Shown here: piece by piece, positions 1 to 12,000 of the stretch
How positions within the stretch are numbered: position 1 is the first letter of the stretch
Layout: the number at the start of each line of letters is the position of its first letter
Assembly (NCBI RefSeq): GCF_000208865.1
Contig: NC_018390.1
Location: 723,777-787,776, forward strand
Direction of reading: 5' to 3'
Source of the DNA: Neospora caninum Liverpool
Taxonomy: Eukaryota; Apicomplexa; Conoidasida; Eucoccidiorida; Sarcocystidae
DNA: 64,000 bases
Position numbers and translations under genes: made by a program
The notes under the pieces: generated by a model
The model's database searches: none
The model's input: the letters and a program-made list of their open reading frames with translations, nothing else
Told to the model about the DNA's origin: nothing

Positions 1-2008
1 CAGAGCAAGCCGCCGTCGCATCTCGATACTCCACCTGGTTTGTATCCTCCTCCGTTGCACCACTTGGTCAATCGAATGCTTCAAGTTGACCCCGTCGAGA
101 GGCCATCAGCGGCAGAGATTATGGCCACTCCGTATATACTGAAGTCCATGAAGAAGCTGATCAAAAGGTATGCGTGCAGAGAAGTGTTGGTTCCGAAGCG
201 ACCACGAAACAGCCCTCTGACGGCCACAAGCTTAAATCTGGAAGTACTGTTCGAATGTTTTTGCCTCCCTACGACGACAGTGAAGATGCTGGCAGCGCAG
301 GAAACCCGCGGCCTCTCGATCGTTTCAGCCTGCTACGGGATCTGACATCGGGGACTCTTCAGCGATTACGTATCCTCAGAAAAATCTGAGGTATCACGTC
401 TGTTAAGCACTGTCTATATACTGTCTCTTGATTGATTCACCACGACATTTGGTTTTCTTAATGTGTCTTCAAAGACTTCGCGCCCCAAGAGGAGCTGTTA
501 TCTGGACTGGATCATCTTAGATGCCGATGAAAGAGCATCGCTCTAAGAAGAATTTTTTTCCCCTGTGCATCTTCTATCTCAGGTACCCTCAACTGCACTA
601 CCTACAATCCTACCTCAATGATCTCTCCCCTTCAGTCGCAAGAGAACTTCCCCCCTCTAATCCGCCGTATCATGGCTCTGTCGACTCTGGACCGAATGCA
701 GCCTCGGGGGTACAACGCGGAAAGAAACTTTCGCTCGCCGACCTTGCAACCTTGAAACGACTGGATTCCAGCCTGAATCCGTTGACTGCGCCGACCCTAA
801 ACGCTTTATTCGAAAGTGCGCTGACTGAGCAGGCTCCGGAAGCCCATGCGGTGGTGTCCATTCTCCGTAGGAGACAAGATGACACTCTGAATGGGAATCA
901 GAGCGCCGACAGTCTCTACCGAGCTAGCTGCCGTCTGGCCGGTTTGGAGCCGGGGCCCGAGAGAGAGTTGCCGTTGCAGGCGCAACTCTTTATGATGTGG
1001 AAGAGTCTTGCCAGTGCAGTTCCGAATTCCTTTTCAGTTTGCAGTCAACTGCCAACACATGCTTCGTGTACGGGTGATACGAAGCAGGCCACCTCCGATC
1101 CAGCTGGATATGGTCACGCGCCGACACGAGGATGCTCTGAGAAACAGCTCTGGAGAGGAGGAACGGAAATAAGTAATTTGGTAGGATCCACCTTCCCCAG
1201 TTATCGAGGACAGGGTGAATCGGGAGCTGCCAGCTGTTACCAGGACGACGGCATTGAAGACGATACCGCGCCAGCAACCATTCCGTGGCGAAAGCTGTCA
1301 TGCACAGCCGACGGTGGAGCCGACAGCAGGTGCTCCTCCTTCCATGAGGGCGTGTCAGCAGGGTTGCTGGCCGAAAGGTGGCATTCGAATGCGAATACAG
1401 CTCTGCCGAGCAATCCCTTTTACTCCCGGTCTCCAAATAGGGGCGGCGAGCCCCTCCACAGTAGCCCAACATCTGTGCCTCAGCAGGAGCACCATGCCGT
1501 GACACAGGAGCTCCGTCACGCACTCAAGAGGATGCGAAGAAGGGCGCAGGCTCACAAATGGCACCGGCGACGGATTTCTCAGTTAGGGGAGCCGTCGGGG
1601 CAGCCTGGGGCCACGGCGAGATCCTCTGGCTGCAGCCAGCCTTCAAAACGCGATGAATCGTGCTCGCCGACTGCTCAAGCGGGGCTCTTAACAGAGAGGA
1701 AAAACAAAACAACAGAGCCACCTTCTCGTTCTGTGGGTCCGAAGGCAAAAATGCCTCCGTCACAAACTCACATCTCAGAGGAACAGTGCCTTGGGAAAAC
1801 CGAGTATCTTTCAGAGCCGTTGCCTGCATCGTCGCCTGCTGAATCAAAGACTGAGGCTGTTATCGAGGGTGTTGTTATCACAGCCAGGGAGCTTCCTCAA
1901 GCGGATAACCGCGAGGACGCGGTATATCGGTCTGACGAGCCACGACGCCCTTCGTGCATCAAGCTGGAAGAGCTCCTTAATAATGAGTTGATTGCCAGTG
2001 ACACTTGA
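1..2008 (+). CDS. NEK-like protein kinase, C-terminal part (5' end outside window)
   Basis: The window opens in frame inside a serine/threonine protein kinase. The first exon (1-167) reads HHLVNRMLQVDPVERPSAAE, which is kinase subdomain XI with the conserved arginine before the PS pair, followed by a helix of the type that ends NEK catalytic domains. A donor (AAAAG|GTATGC) follows at 167, and an acceptor (CTATCTCAG|G) opens the second exon at 583. Phase is kept (AG+G = Arg), giving KKLIK-R-YPQLHYLQSYL. The second exon codes for about 474 residues to the stop at 2006-2008. This tail is rich in Ser, Pro, Arg and Gln, lacks a recognised domain and is probably disordered and regulatory. Catalytic motifs (VAIK, HRD, DFG) lie upstream of the window, so activity cannot be judged. 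Known: NEK kinases act in centrosome and cell-cycle control in Apicomplexa. The NEK assignment is an inference from this short piece; another kinase family is possible. Confidence 0.72.
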
Positions 2009-3244
2009 TATTCTTCTCAGGCACCATTGTTTGTTTCAGTCTTGCATCGTGTTCAAGACTAGTGTTCCTGCCCTCACTGCAATATCTACCTTTTTGGAAG
2101 CCGGAAGACGAAATCGTTATGAAGCAATATAGATGGGTCCACAAAAGATACCATATCTTCCGTGCGGAGCATTCCACACCGGTTTCCTTCTCGGCGTGAT
2201 ACACGAACTACAGTACTCGCCCCCTGTAACAGCGAGTGGAAACTACTTCCCATATGCTAATATGATCAGTGCCCTCGTACTGAGAGAGATAATACCGACA
2301 GGATTATTTGCGGCATGTAGTAAGTTTACATTAAAACGTATCCAGTGTAAATGAGTAACGAAATGCGGCAGATGCAGCTACGATGGTCCTACGCCACATT
2401 CCGTTCTCCAGCGGGATCGCGCACTGTGCGTAGTGGTAGTGCCACTCCCCATGAACTGTAACAGGGCTTGATGCGTGTTGTCGACGTGTTCTCTAATTAA
2501 TCGAAAATGGTTTTTTCCAGTTCTCAGGGTTAGTTAACCCACTGCGGTTTCAGAATTAGCAGGGCGCTGCATGAATTTTGAGCAGTTTGCCATGCTGCCG
2601 TCCAGGGAATACTGGGTAGATTGCTGGACAGGCTAGTCTACTCATTCACTCGGTCGGTCTCCCACCACGACAATTCAGTATGACTCCTCGGTAACTAAAA
2701 CGGCACCGTTCGCCCAACGGTTCAGCTTTCACACCTTTGAGCCGTTGATAACCGAACTCCCAACTGAGAACCGTATTGGCGCAACTATCCCAAAGCAGCG
2801 ACATGCATGCAACAGGCTGCTTGTGCGATAGGGGTTTCATCCTTCCTCACCTGCCTCATCTATCTTGGTGACCCATGTTGCCTGAAGTCACGGTCGTCCG
2901 GTAGACCACGCGGATAGCCGAAACCTCGTTCGTTCCACCCTGCGGCGCAACGCCCACGGAACGTTAGAAGCCTGGGGTCATGAGCGTATAAGGTTTACAC
3001 ATAGAAATAGTAAATTCCTTCTGACAGGAGCCGTCCTTCCTGACCTTGAACGAAATAGCACAGTGTTTGTCATCGTGTAGTGGCTGTGTTCCCGAAGCAT
3101 GTTAAGCTTGAGGCCAGATGCCTCGAACCATAACCCCGTTCAGTTTTGCCTTTCTCCGAAATTCCTTTTCTTGCCATCCTGAATGCTCAGCGTGGGCACA
3201 ACCGTAAGTAACCATTCGGTATTTTCTTAATTACAACTGTTAAA
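2009..3244. other. Intergenic region between the kinase and the secreted-protein gene
   Basis: No convincing coding exon is seen on either strand. The right half should contain the promoter and 5' untranslated region of the gene starting at 3245. One palindromic TGCATGC element lies at 2804-2810. Confidence 0.6.
2804..2810. promoter_or_regulatory. TGCATGC element
   Basis: A perfect TGCATGC heptamer inside ACATGCATGCA lies about 440 bases upstream of the start codon at 3245. GCATGC-type motifs are known as ApiAP2 transcription-factor sites enriched in Toxoplasma promoters. Short copies also occur by chance (for example at 56729-56735), so function is only inferred. Confidence 0.3.
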
Positions 3245-3937
3245 ATGGTCGGGAGGCACATACGTAGGGCCGTGTACGTCGCCTGCGTCGCCTCCGTGGC
3301 GGCGACTAGTGCTGACGCGGCCTTTCAGGGCACCACCACATCGTCGAACATTTTTGGCACTCCGTTCCCTGATCCACTGCAGTTCTTCGTGCGAGCTAAC
3401 CCCTTCCTGTCGCCGACTTCCATTGCTGATTCTTTCGGATTCCTCTCTCGGGCCAGCCCGAGCGACATGTTCCGAGCCCTGACAGAGAACTACAGGATAG
3501 CAGCGGCCATGCCGGAGCAATTTGTCCGTGCGGCAGCGGATGCAGCGACGTTGCTGACGATGCAGCAACAGGACCAAGTTCAGGGAAGAGAGCAGTCTGC
3601 TGGTACACCTGAAAATCCTTCGTTTGCTGCAACCCCCTCTCGCGGGTTCTTCATCCCTGGAATGCCGTTCTATCCGGCGAACTGGATGCCAGCTAAATCA
3701 ATGTTTCCGCTCGCCGAAAACCCTAACGACTGGTTCAATAACTTCCTGTTTGTTTTATGGGCTGCCAACCACCCAGCTGAAACGGCACACTATTTGAAGC
3801 TGGCGAAGATGAGCAAATATCAAGGGTGGGACCACGCTCATGACGAGTCCTTTTCACATTCTGGATCTTCGGAGAGTGCCAGTTACGAGGGACAGTACAC
3901 GCGGCACCAGAAGACGCCTCAGCCTGCAACACACTGA
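3245..3937 (+). CDS. Small secreted protein with N-terminal signal peptide, unrecognised
   Basis: Single-exon reading frame of 230 residues. The start sits in TTAAAATGG, a strong coccidian initiation context, and is the first ATG of the frame. Residues 1-26 form a signal peptide: basic start (VGRHIRRA), hydrophobic core (VYVACVASVAATSA) and a small-residue cleavage region near ADAAF. The mature part has no transmembrane helix. It is rich in Phe, Pro, Ala and Ser, has several short amphipathic stretches (PSDMFRALTENYRIAAAMPE, and WFNNFLFVLWAANHPAET near residue 160-180), and ends in a polar Ser/His-rich tail. No RRL-type ASP5 (TEXEL) site was seen. I do not recognise a family. In this lineage, short signal-peptide proteins without membrane helices are often dense-granule or other secretory-organelle proteins; that is inference. 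No intron is needed. Confidence 0.7.
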   Translation: MVGRHIRRAVYVACVASVAATSADAAFQGTTTSSNIFGTPFPDPLQFFVRANPFLSPTSIADSFGFLSRASPSDMFRALTENYRIAAAMPEQFVRAAADAATLLTMQQQDQVQGREQSAGTPENPSFAATPSRGFFIPGMPFYPANWMPAKSMFPLAENPNDWFNNFLFVLWAANHPAETAHYLKLAKMSKYQGWDHAHDESFSHSGSSESASYEGQYTRHQKTPQPATH

Positions 3938-6011
3938 GAGCGTGCCTATTGGCGTGACTGGAACCAATGGAACATGAACCGAGGGGGTGGGTGGGTATTA
4001 CCTATTTCACCTTATATACAGCGGTTGCTTGAACGCCGGTGTGGCATAGCCCGGAGCAGTCCATTGGTGGACTGAACGCGTCCAAAAGACAACGCCACAA
4101 ATGCTAGTACGATGTTCGAAACCGATACCAAGCAAGTGAATAGTCTAAGCGTATGGAAACTAATCGTGACTTCCATGGTGATATTCAGTATGCGGAACTG
4201 CAATTGAGCATGTCCAGTCTGATGTTCAAGGCTCGAAACTCACTCTGCTGCAGCTGATGCTGCCGTCAGTAAGAAACCCATCACGCACCGATTCAACCGT
4301 GACATCGAGACCCTCCAGAAATACAACAGAACGGAATTCGTGCCCGTAGCGACACAACAGCGGTCTAACGGATTTAGCCTCCTTGTCGTTTGGGCTTCAT
4401 AACACACACAACCGACAGAAGGTTTCTTTTAGAATAAGATTTCTCTGTCTTACTCTTATGAACAGCGAGAGAACACTAATGCTGAGATGATAGCATGATC
4501 AGAACCATCGGAATGGGAGTGATAATCTCAGACAGGATTAGGCAAAAGCTTCTAAAAAACCAATGTTCGGTTCTGCACACGCGTAGCAACACATACATGG
4601 AGATTCGCTTTTGCGAGCTTTCACAAATACTAACGTACTTTATCGAGTTCAGTTCAGTAACCCCGAAGCAAAGATGAATTTAGTCGTTGATGCAGTTGTC
4701 AGTGGAATGATGTACCAGGATGAATTTCAGTGGGCCACGATCACATCCGCTTCTTGTCGGCGTTCAGGTCTAGTCGGCTGCCTGTTCTATCTCCATAGCA
4801 TGTCAACAAGCTGATTTACGTTTGATATATAGATAAATCTATAGATTGTATTATTACGGAGGTTGCTTCCAGCGTTCTAGATATGTGCCGTCCACATTGG
4901 TTTGAGGAAACGCTTATCGTTCTGCGAATTATTGCTATCGTGGCGCTCCGTTTAAGCAAATTCTTGTTGCATGCGACTGCATGGCTCATCCACAGTTCGC
5001 AAACAAAGTGGTGCAGCGGCATCGGTTAATGCTTTCAACGACACGACAACACGAAATGAAACACCCTGCGCTGTGTTTGTCGTTGGCACTCTGTTTAAAC
5101 GTATGTCTTCACTGCAGCCGGATTGGCTAAGTCAGTTGCCATCGAATTCGGTAATCCCCGCTTAGCTATCTCGTGCCGCTGCCAGTGGACAGAATCCGTG
5201 GGCTAATACCGTACTCCTTGCTTGTGGCGCTGCATTGGCACGAGGCTCAACGCGTGTATTCAGCAGCATGGAGAAGGGCAAAGGCTTCTCTTGGCGGACA
5301 GAAAAACCGTCTAGGCCAGAGATTTTCACCAGCGCACACCTGATCGCGAGAGACGTACATCCGCTGGTATACAATTTCAAAAGGCAGTCTTGACAAGTGA
5401 GATCCACACCACCTACACAAAAAACACATAGATGTTTCCACGGCCCCCTTCGCCTAGGGCAACCACCTGTAAATGTGAGACTCTTCGCCAGTTTGCATGT
5501 ACTACTGCGTCGCACACACCCTACAAGGGAAGTTCTATGGCAAGCCATCAAAACGCGCTACAAACCGGCGGAAAAAAAGGAGTTCTCGATAACCCTCGGG
5601 CACGCGCCCACGACGGACAACCCCTGTATCGGCACAAGTATACACGCATGCACATCGCACTGTTTGACACGAAAAAGATCCCTTCGCCCGACTGAAACGT
5701 GGGCGGATTCCATTAAACAAAGACACACGCAACACAATCGTTGTGTCAGCAACTATCGCTTTGTTATGTTCCGTCCCTGTCCGTTACGCTGCCAAACGGC
5801 TTTTCACTTGGGGTTCTTCGCCGAAACCAGTCTTTCGTCACGACAGGGTTCCTCTACCCCGCACTACGCATACACGTCGACTTGCACGGGGCACTTTTAC
5901 TCCCGCGACTGCTCCATTGTAGATCGGTCCAAATTGGGTTAGATCCACAATGCGCTCGGACCCGTACGCGGCCTGTGCTGCGCCAGAAGAGACCTGGATG
6001 CGAAACCCATC
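3938..6011. other. Intergenic region between convergent genes
   Basis: This stretch lies between the 3' end of the secreted-protein gene (+) and the 3' end of the large coiled-coil/membrane gene (-), so it should hold two 3' untranslated regions. Short open frames around 5.2-5.9 kb overlap one another on both strands and lack splice support or a plausible start; I see nothing convincing in it. Confidence 0.5.
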
Positions 6012-9000
6012 TCATGGTTGCACAGGTTGCGTCTGACCTGACGGATGCTCCATCAAAGTCTCGCGTAAACAATACTGACCGCCGAAACCGGCGTAAGGCA
6101 CCACATCCGATGGCGGAACCTGTTGACCAGCAGAAGCGGTGTAGAACTGGTTAGAGAACATTTCCGTATACGACACAACGGCAGCGTCGTCCCCTGGCGC
6201 TGCGCACGCCCTCACGAGCGCAAGCAACGACAGCAACAGAGTCTCTCCGCCCCAGAGCAACGGCATTGTATACCGTTCCACTTGGTCGCGCTGACGGACA
6301 AGCCGCTGCATTTCTTGAGTCCCTGAGAGGAGGAGCAGCAAGCCCCATTCTCCGCATCGTAGCGCAGCACTAGATAGACACCCACCGAGGAAGATGTGGT
6401 CCACCAGCAGCAACAGAAGGAAGGCAAAGATGCCATAGAGAGCACCGGCGAAAAGACCTCGTGTCCTCTGGACAGCGACGAGCTCCAGTCCTTCGTGACG
6501 ATACCGCGTAAGGACGCCGCAATTGTCAAACACCCCGTCTTCCAATGCTGGGTTTCCTGTATGGCCATCCTTGCTTGCATCCACCCTGTCTGAAGGCTTG
6601 GCTGCATCGACAAGTGGGGCGTCAACTAGCGGGGTGTTCAAAGATGCGTCTGCATCTAACAGCTCAGCTCTGCTCTCGCTCCTCTCGGAGCGACATTGAG
6701 ATATCCGAGGCAGTGGAGTCGAGTCTTGCCATTGGTTCACAGACACCGCAGCGAGGAGTTCTTCCTCGAGTGAACACTGTTTGCGCGGCCGAATCCCGCC
6801 GCGACCGGACTCGCCTACGTAAGGCTGCTTGCACGGTGTCCGTGTCTCTTGTTCCCCTGCCGTGAAGGCATCCGCTTCTTGCCAGAGGTTCCATCCGTTT
6901 CGAAAAGAATGCCAATCGCCAGGGTACGTGCTGCCGAGTCCATCTGTCTCGCGTTCGTCCCCAGTGCTCTCGCCGCTCGCCCCTCTCGCCGACGCTGTTG
7001 CCGCTGGCGCACCTAGACTCGAGAAGCGTCCCCTACGAGAGAGTGTCCCGATGCCCTCAGTTGCTGCAGCAATGAGGAGCATTCTTCGGCTCGACACCGA
7101 GTCTCTTCTCTTCCAAGCGAAGGCACCCCCGCCGCTTTCCATGTGAGAGAGAAACTGCGGCTTCAGCTCTTGAGAGTGAACCACACTCGCTCCAGATGCA
7201 CTCACACGTTGAGTCGCGGCTGGTCTCCACACCGTCCAACCCTTCTGTGACGAGGCGTCTGCTCCACAACAGAATGTCCTCCGCCTTGGTCTCACTGTTG
7301 ATACCCCGAAGACGTTGTTTTGTTGACGCGACACACCGACCTCGAGAGACGCGAGAGAGGCGAATCGTCCATCAACTTCACTTATCATCTCTCCGTTATC
7401 TTGTACGTGACGGGTACCTACGTATTTCTGGCTGACGTCAGGCGGACCGCCACCACCCGGCACAGCGGCATCTCGCGCGGTGCTCCCCCCAGCCAGCGCC
7501 GGGAGAGGGTGAGATGTTTCCCTTTCCGCGCTGTGGGCATGACGAGACCGTTCTCTCGCTTGCGCCTGAAGCCGGTCCAGCTGATGGCCGCGTCTGCAGA
7601 AGCGTAAGACAAACACAAACTCGGTGACACACGAACTTCGCGCCACCGCCACAGCTCAATGCAAAGTACACCGCTTAATGATACGTGCCTATCTCCAGTT
7701 ATGCAGATGCACGCGATTCCCTCCCGCAACTGTGCAGACGTGGCAACCCGCCGCAAAACCTAAGCTCGATATCGCCGCCTAGAAGCGGCGGCCCTTCTCG
7801 TTTCTCCAGACTCCCGCTTACAGATCTCTTTGTCCTCGTGCTAAAAGCATTTGAGGCAACGGATGGCCGCCGACCTGCGGAAGCATTTGGTCCCCGAAAA
7901 AAAACGCTGGCGGACACGGAACAACAGAAGACTGCATCGAAGGCCTCGCTGTGCCTTTTACGATCACACACGAATTGCGAAAAGCCCGAGACGTACTTCT
8001 GATAATCTCTGAGGAGTGACGCATACTGCTTATTCAGCATGTCCACCTCGGCCTCGTGGTGGAGTCTCAGTTTCCTCTGCTCGTCGTGCAACGTTCGTCT
8101 CAGCGCCTCTCGCTCTTCTACCGCTCGCCGAAGGTCAGCACTCTGCACACAAAAAACCGACCCGACACGCGGAAAAACTGCATGCGCGACGAGTCAACAC
8201 CACAGAGCCGCGGCTTGGCGACAGAAAACCCTCCAGCCCCCGCCCACGACCAAAAAGCGATACGTACGGCCAAGAGGTAACACACCTGCTTTGCAAGTTG
8301 CTCTGTGAGTTGTTTTGCTTGGTTTTCTTCTTCTTCCAATTGCTTCTGCGCTTCAGCTGCCGCCTCCTGAGAGAACAGCAAACATGGCACAACGGCGTAG
8401 CCTAAAAACCCTCATTTAACCGCGGTTGGATTCTTCGTGAACGCCGCACTGAGATCGCGGAACGACCCAGTTGGGTATCGTTTCCCCGGTAGATCCCTCC
8501 CATTCGATCTACGCAGAAAAGGCGAAGCTGCGCAGGGTACGGAACGTAACAAACCTCCAGGCAAAGAACTTGATATTCTGTTCCCCCTCTGCCTTGTAGA
8601 CGAGCGACCACAGTGGCACTTTAACGAGGGGGTCCAACGAACCGGCTCGCCTCTGTGTTCCCACTTACTACTATAGTGTTTCACGCACGGCGGAAAGTGT
8701 AAAACCGAAGGTCCCGTCTGCTGGGTACGCGCGTCCTGTTGACTCTTCCCACAGCTCGAGAGTAACTGGTTCCCCTGTAACAATCGTTATGCTTCGGCGC
8801 TACAGAACTGACTTTCTGGTTATGTCTTCACACTAAGATGGCGATCCGTTTCCTGCTCGCAGATACAGTGTCTATACAAGGAAACAGCACTCTCGTCTGG
8901 AGAGTGGTGCGGGCACCATTTCGGTGCACAGAGGGTTCGCCACCAAGCGTGGACGGTAAGAGCCAGCGAGGCACATGTCCTACCACGGCGCGCGCCTCGA

Positions 9001-12000
9001 CATCTCGCAGCCGCTCGCGAACCAAAGCCACTTCGGTCTTGTACTGAAAAAAAGGAAGGCACACCGACAAAAAACCCAGAAATACTGGGCCCAAACACAG
9101 CAGGGAAGCTGTCCCTCTCGCCAGTGGCGCTGCATACCAAAGCGCCGTCGCGCCCCTGATCAAACTCGCCATCTCCGTCGCCGGCGATGAAGTCCACATG
9201 GCTAAGCTATACGTTGAGCTGAGACAGGCGATTGACGTGAAATAACGCTAGGATGGTAGAACGAACATCAAACGCAACCACAACTTGCACACCCTCACCG
9301 GTAGGAGCTGCGATATACACAGGTAATCAAGTATATATCTATATATAATGTAGGCGACAGTGTGGCAGTACTGGGGAACGAGGTTGTTCGCGTGTCGCGC
9401 CCAGTTCCCTATTTCTGGCGTTCCTAAACCGGAGAGCACCTGACAATGCACTTTGCATGTTCGTTGCTAGCGCGCACGTATGTCCAAGACGCGAGCCGGG
9501 CTGAGCATATCGTGCTGCTTTAGAACTAGAGGATACGGTTGTTGGGCAGCATGTGCCCCGCGAGAAAGGACTGCGTAAAATGGGGATCCGAGGGACTACG
9601 TGCTGTGTCGTGCACCGCTCTCTCCTCTTCGAAACGTGAATCCGCCAGCGTACGCGTGCGCCCTTCCCCTTCCCGTCGAGCACCACGCGTGCACTCTCGT
9701 TCTCTTGAGAGTAACGGATTGGTCTGTCAGAGACGAGCTCGGGAAAGGCCATACGCACTTCCCACGCACTTCCCGTATCGCGACAGCCGCTGATGCTCGC
9801 TCACCCCGCCTTGTCTCTGGTTTCCCGTCTAGTCACTTACGAAGTCTTTCTCTTCCCGTTCGCGCTTGAGCAGTTGACCCAGAAGATACGCCACCGAGAG
9901 GTAGAAGTCTGCCATGGTCTGGAGTGCAAAGCCAGTTCGCGCCCCTCCGGCATTGTCCGGGTCACGTTCTTCATCCGCGCCCTCGTTCGCTTCTCGCTCC
10001 ATTTGTCGCGGAAAAGGCCACGTTTCCTGGTCCTTCCGGCCGTACGCGCGTGCCCAGTTGGATGCTAGGATGTCTGTCGTGCGAGAGCTTCTGTCGTCCG
10101 CATGGCCTTCCTCTTCGTTCCCTCTCTTCACGTGGGCGACAGTCTCTTGTCCCTCCTGCCAGTCGGTCCCCCAGGCCTTCGGGCCTGGTCCAGAGAGCAG
10201 AGTAGGCAGTGCAGGGTCGCGGAACGCGTAGGCAGAATCGGCCATCGCGTCCGTCGCTCTCTCGCATTCCGGATCAGCCTCACTGCCCCTTCGTTTCTGA
10301 TCAAACATCCCTCCCCGGGACGCACGGGGCTGCGGACCGCCTTCCGCGCGGCTGCGAGTGGGCCACCGGGAAGAGGGGAGACGAGCCAGTGCATCAGAAG
10401 TTCGCCCGGAGAGAGGCAAAGCCGAACAAACTCCTGAACCGTCAGCCTGTTGCAGTGTCCCACGGCCACCTGGACGAGGCTGCGCTGGAGCTGGTACAGC
10501 AGGCAGGGGATTCGAAACGAGGTAAGCATGCAGAAACTTGAATGCCATAAGTTTGCTGTGGTGAACGAGATCTTCCAGAGAGTCGAGACCCTCCGCCAAA
10601 GTTTGTATGTACACCCGAGGGTGTTGGCCCTTCTGCCCCTTCCGCAATGGCCTAGACGTTTTAACGCGGCATGTCGCGCTCTCAGCGAGACGCCTCCGTC
10701 CAGAACGCGAACGCACAACGCTTATCCGATCGTCGACTGCGTTCGTCAAAGACCGGCTTGAAGCCAGGACGCCCGCCGGATCTTCCTCCCAGTCCACCTT
10801 CGGCCCGTCCTGTTGATCTGTCTCGTCTGTCTCGTCGTCTGTCGTGTTGAGTTCTTCCCACAACACTTCAGCAAGGTCCCTCAGCCCCGGCGCTAGCCAT
10901 TCCTCTGCGAGCCTTTCTTGTTCCTGCTCTTCCGCTGGTCTGTCGCCCCTGTCCCGGCGCGTCGCCCCAACAAGCGCCTCAGAAATCCAAAATGTCGCGC
11001 TCATTCGCTGACCATGAAGGAAAGCAGACGGCAAGGCGGCGGTGTACAGACACAGCGGCGTCGTTGCGCGTCGCGAAAGCGAGGAAAAGAAGCGGCTCGG
11101 AGATGAAGGGGGCGCCATCCCCACCGAAGAGAACACTGTTTGTGTCGGAGACGTCTCCCACAACCGAGGACTCGAATCCCCTCTTTCGTCACGACCCGAG
11201 TTTATCGTTCCTCGCAGAGAAACGCCGCGGCAGGCCGACAATCTCTCTCGGCCTGCACATGGAACGGTCACCTCCGTCTCGTTCTCCACTTCGCTCGTCT
11301 CTTTCGGATGAACACACACTTCCTCCGTGGGGTCCGGCAAGCCCCCGCACGCCCCGTGAACGCCCTCGTTTTCTCTCTCGTGTCCTGTCTCGCCCCGCGG
11401 CGTCTCGACGCCCGTGCCTGCCGTTGCTTCCGGATCACCTGTTCTTGCGCCGACTCCCGCGCCTCCGAGCCCATCGCTGTCGAGCAGGTCCCCTCCATTC
11501 TCACGTGCTCCTGGTGCACCCTGGCCCGCAGCCCCAATCTCCGCTTCTCCGCCCTGCGACCTCAGTCTCTGCCTCTCACCCTCACCGGTCCCTTCCGCAA
11601 GCGCTGCCCACACGCGCAACCGCTCGCGAGCGTGCAGGCCTTCGGCAACGCGGGGGGAGGGCGAAGAAGGGTGGCACAGGAGAGGCCTCGCGCGCTCCAA
11701 AACAGCCGCAGACGCCCGCGAGGTCTGTTCGGCGAACTCGCACGCTGCCAGGGAGGAGGCGATGGCCCCGGAAATATCTGCGATAGAGAGCGCGTCGAGA
11801 GGCGCTGCGTGCCTGCTTCTTTTTCCACCGAGGCGAGCAGCAACATTGGGCGAAGACCGCTTTTCGTTCTGGGAAACGGGCGAGGGTTTCCTCGGAGACA
11901 GGCTCCCGTTCGCCTCCAAACGCCTCGGCGACGAGAGATGCGCGAGCAACGACAAACGCGGCGAGGGGCAACTGGCCGGGGCAGGTCGAGGGACCGGGCC

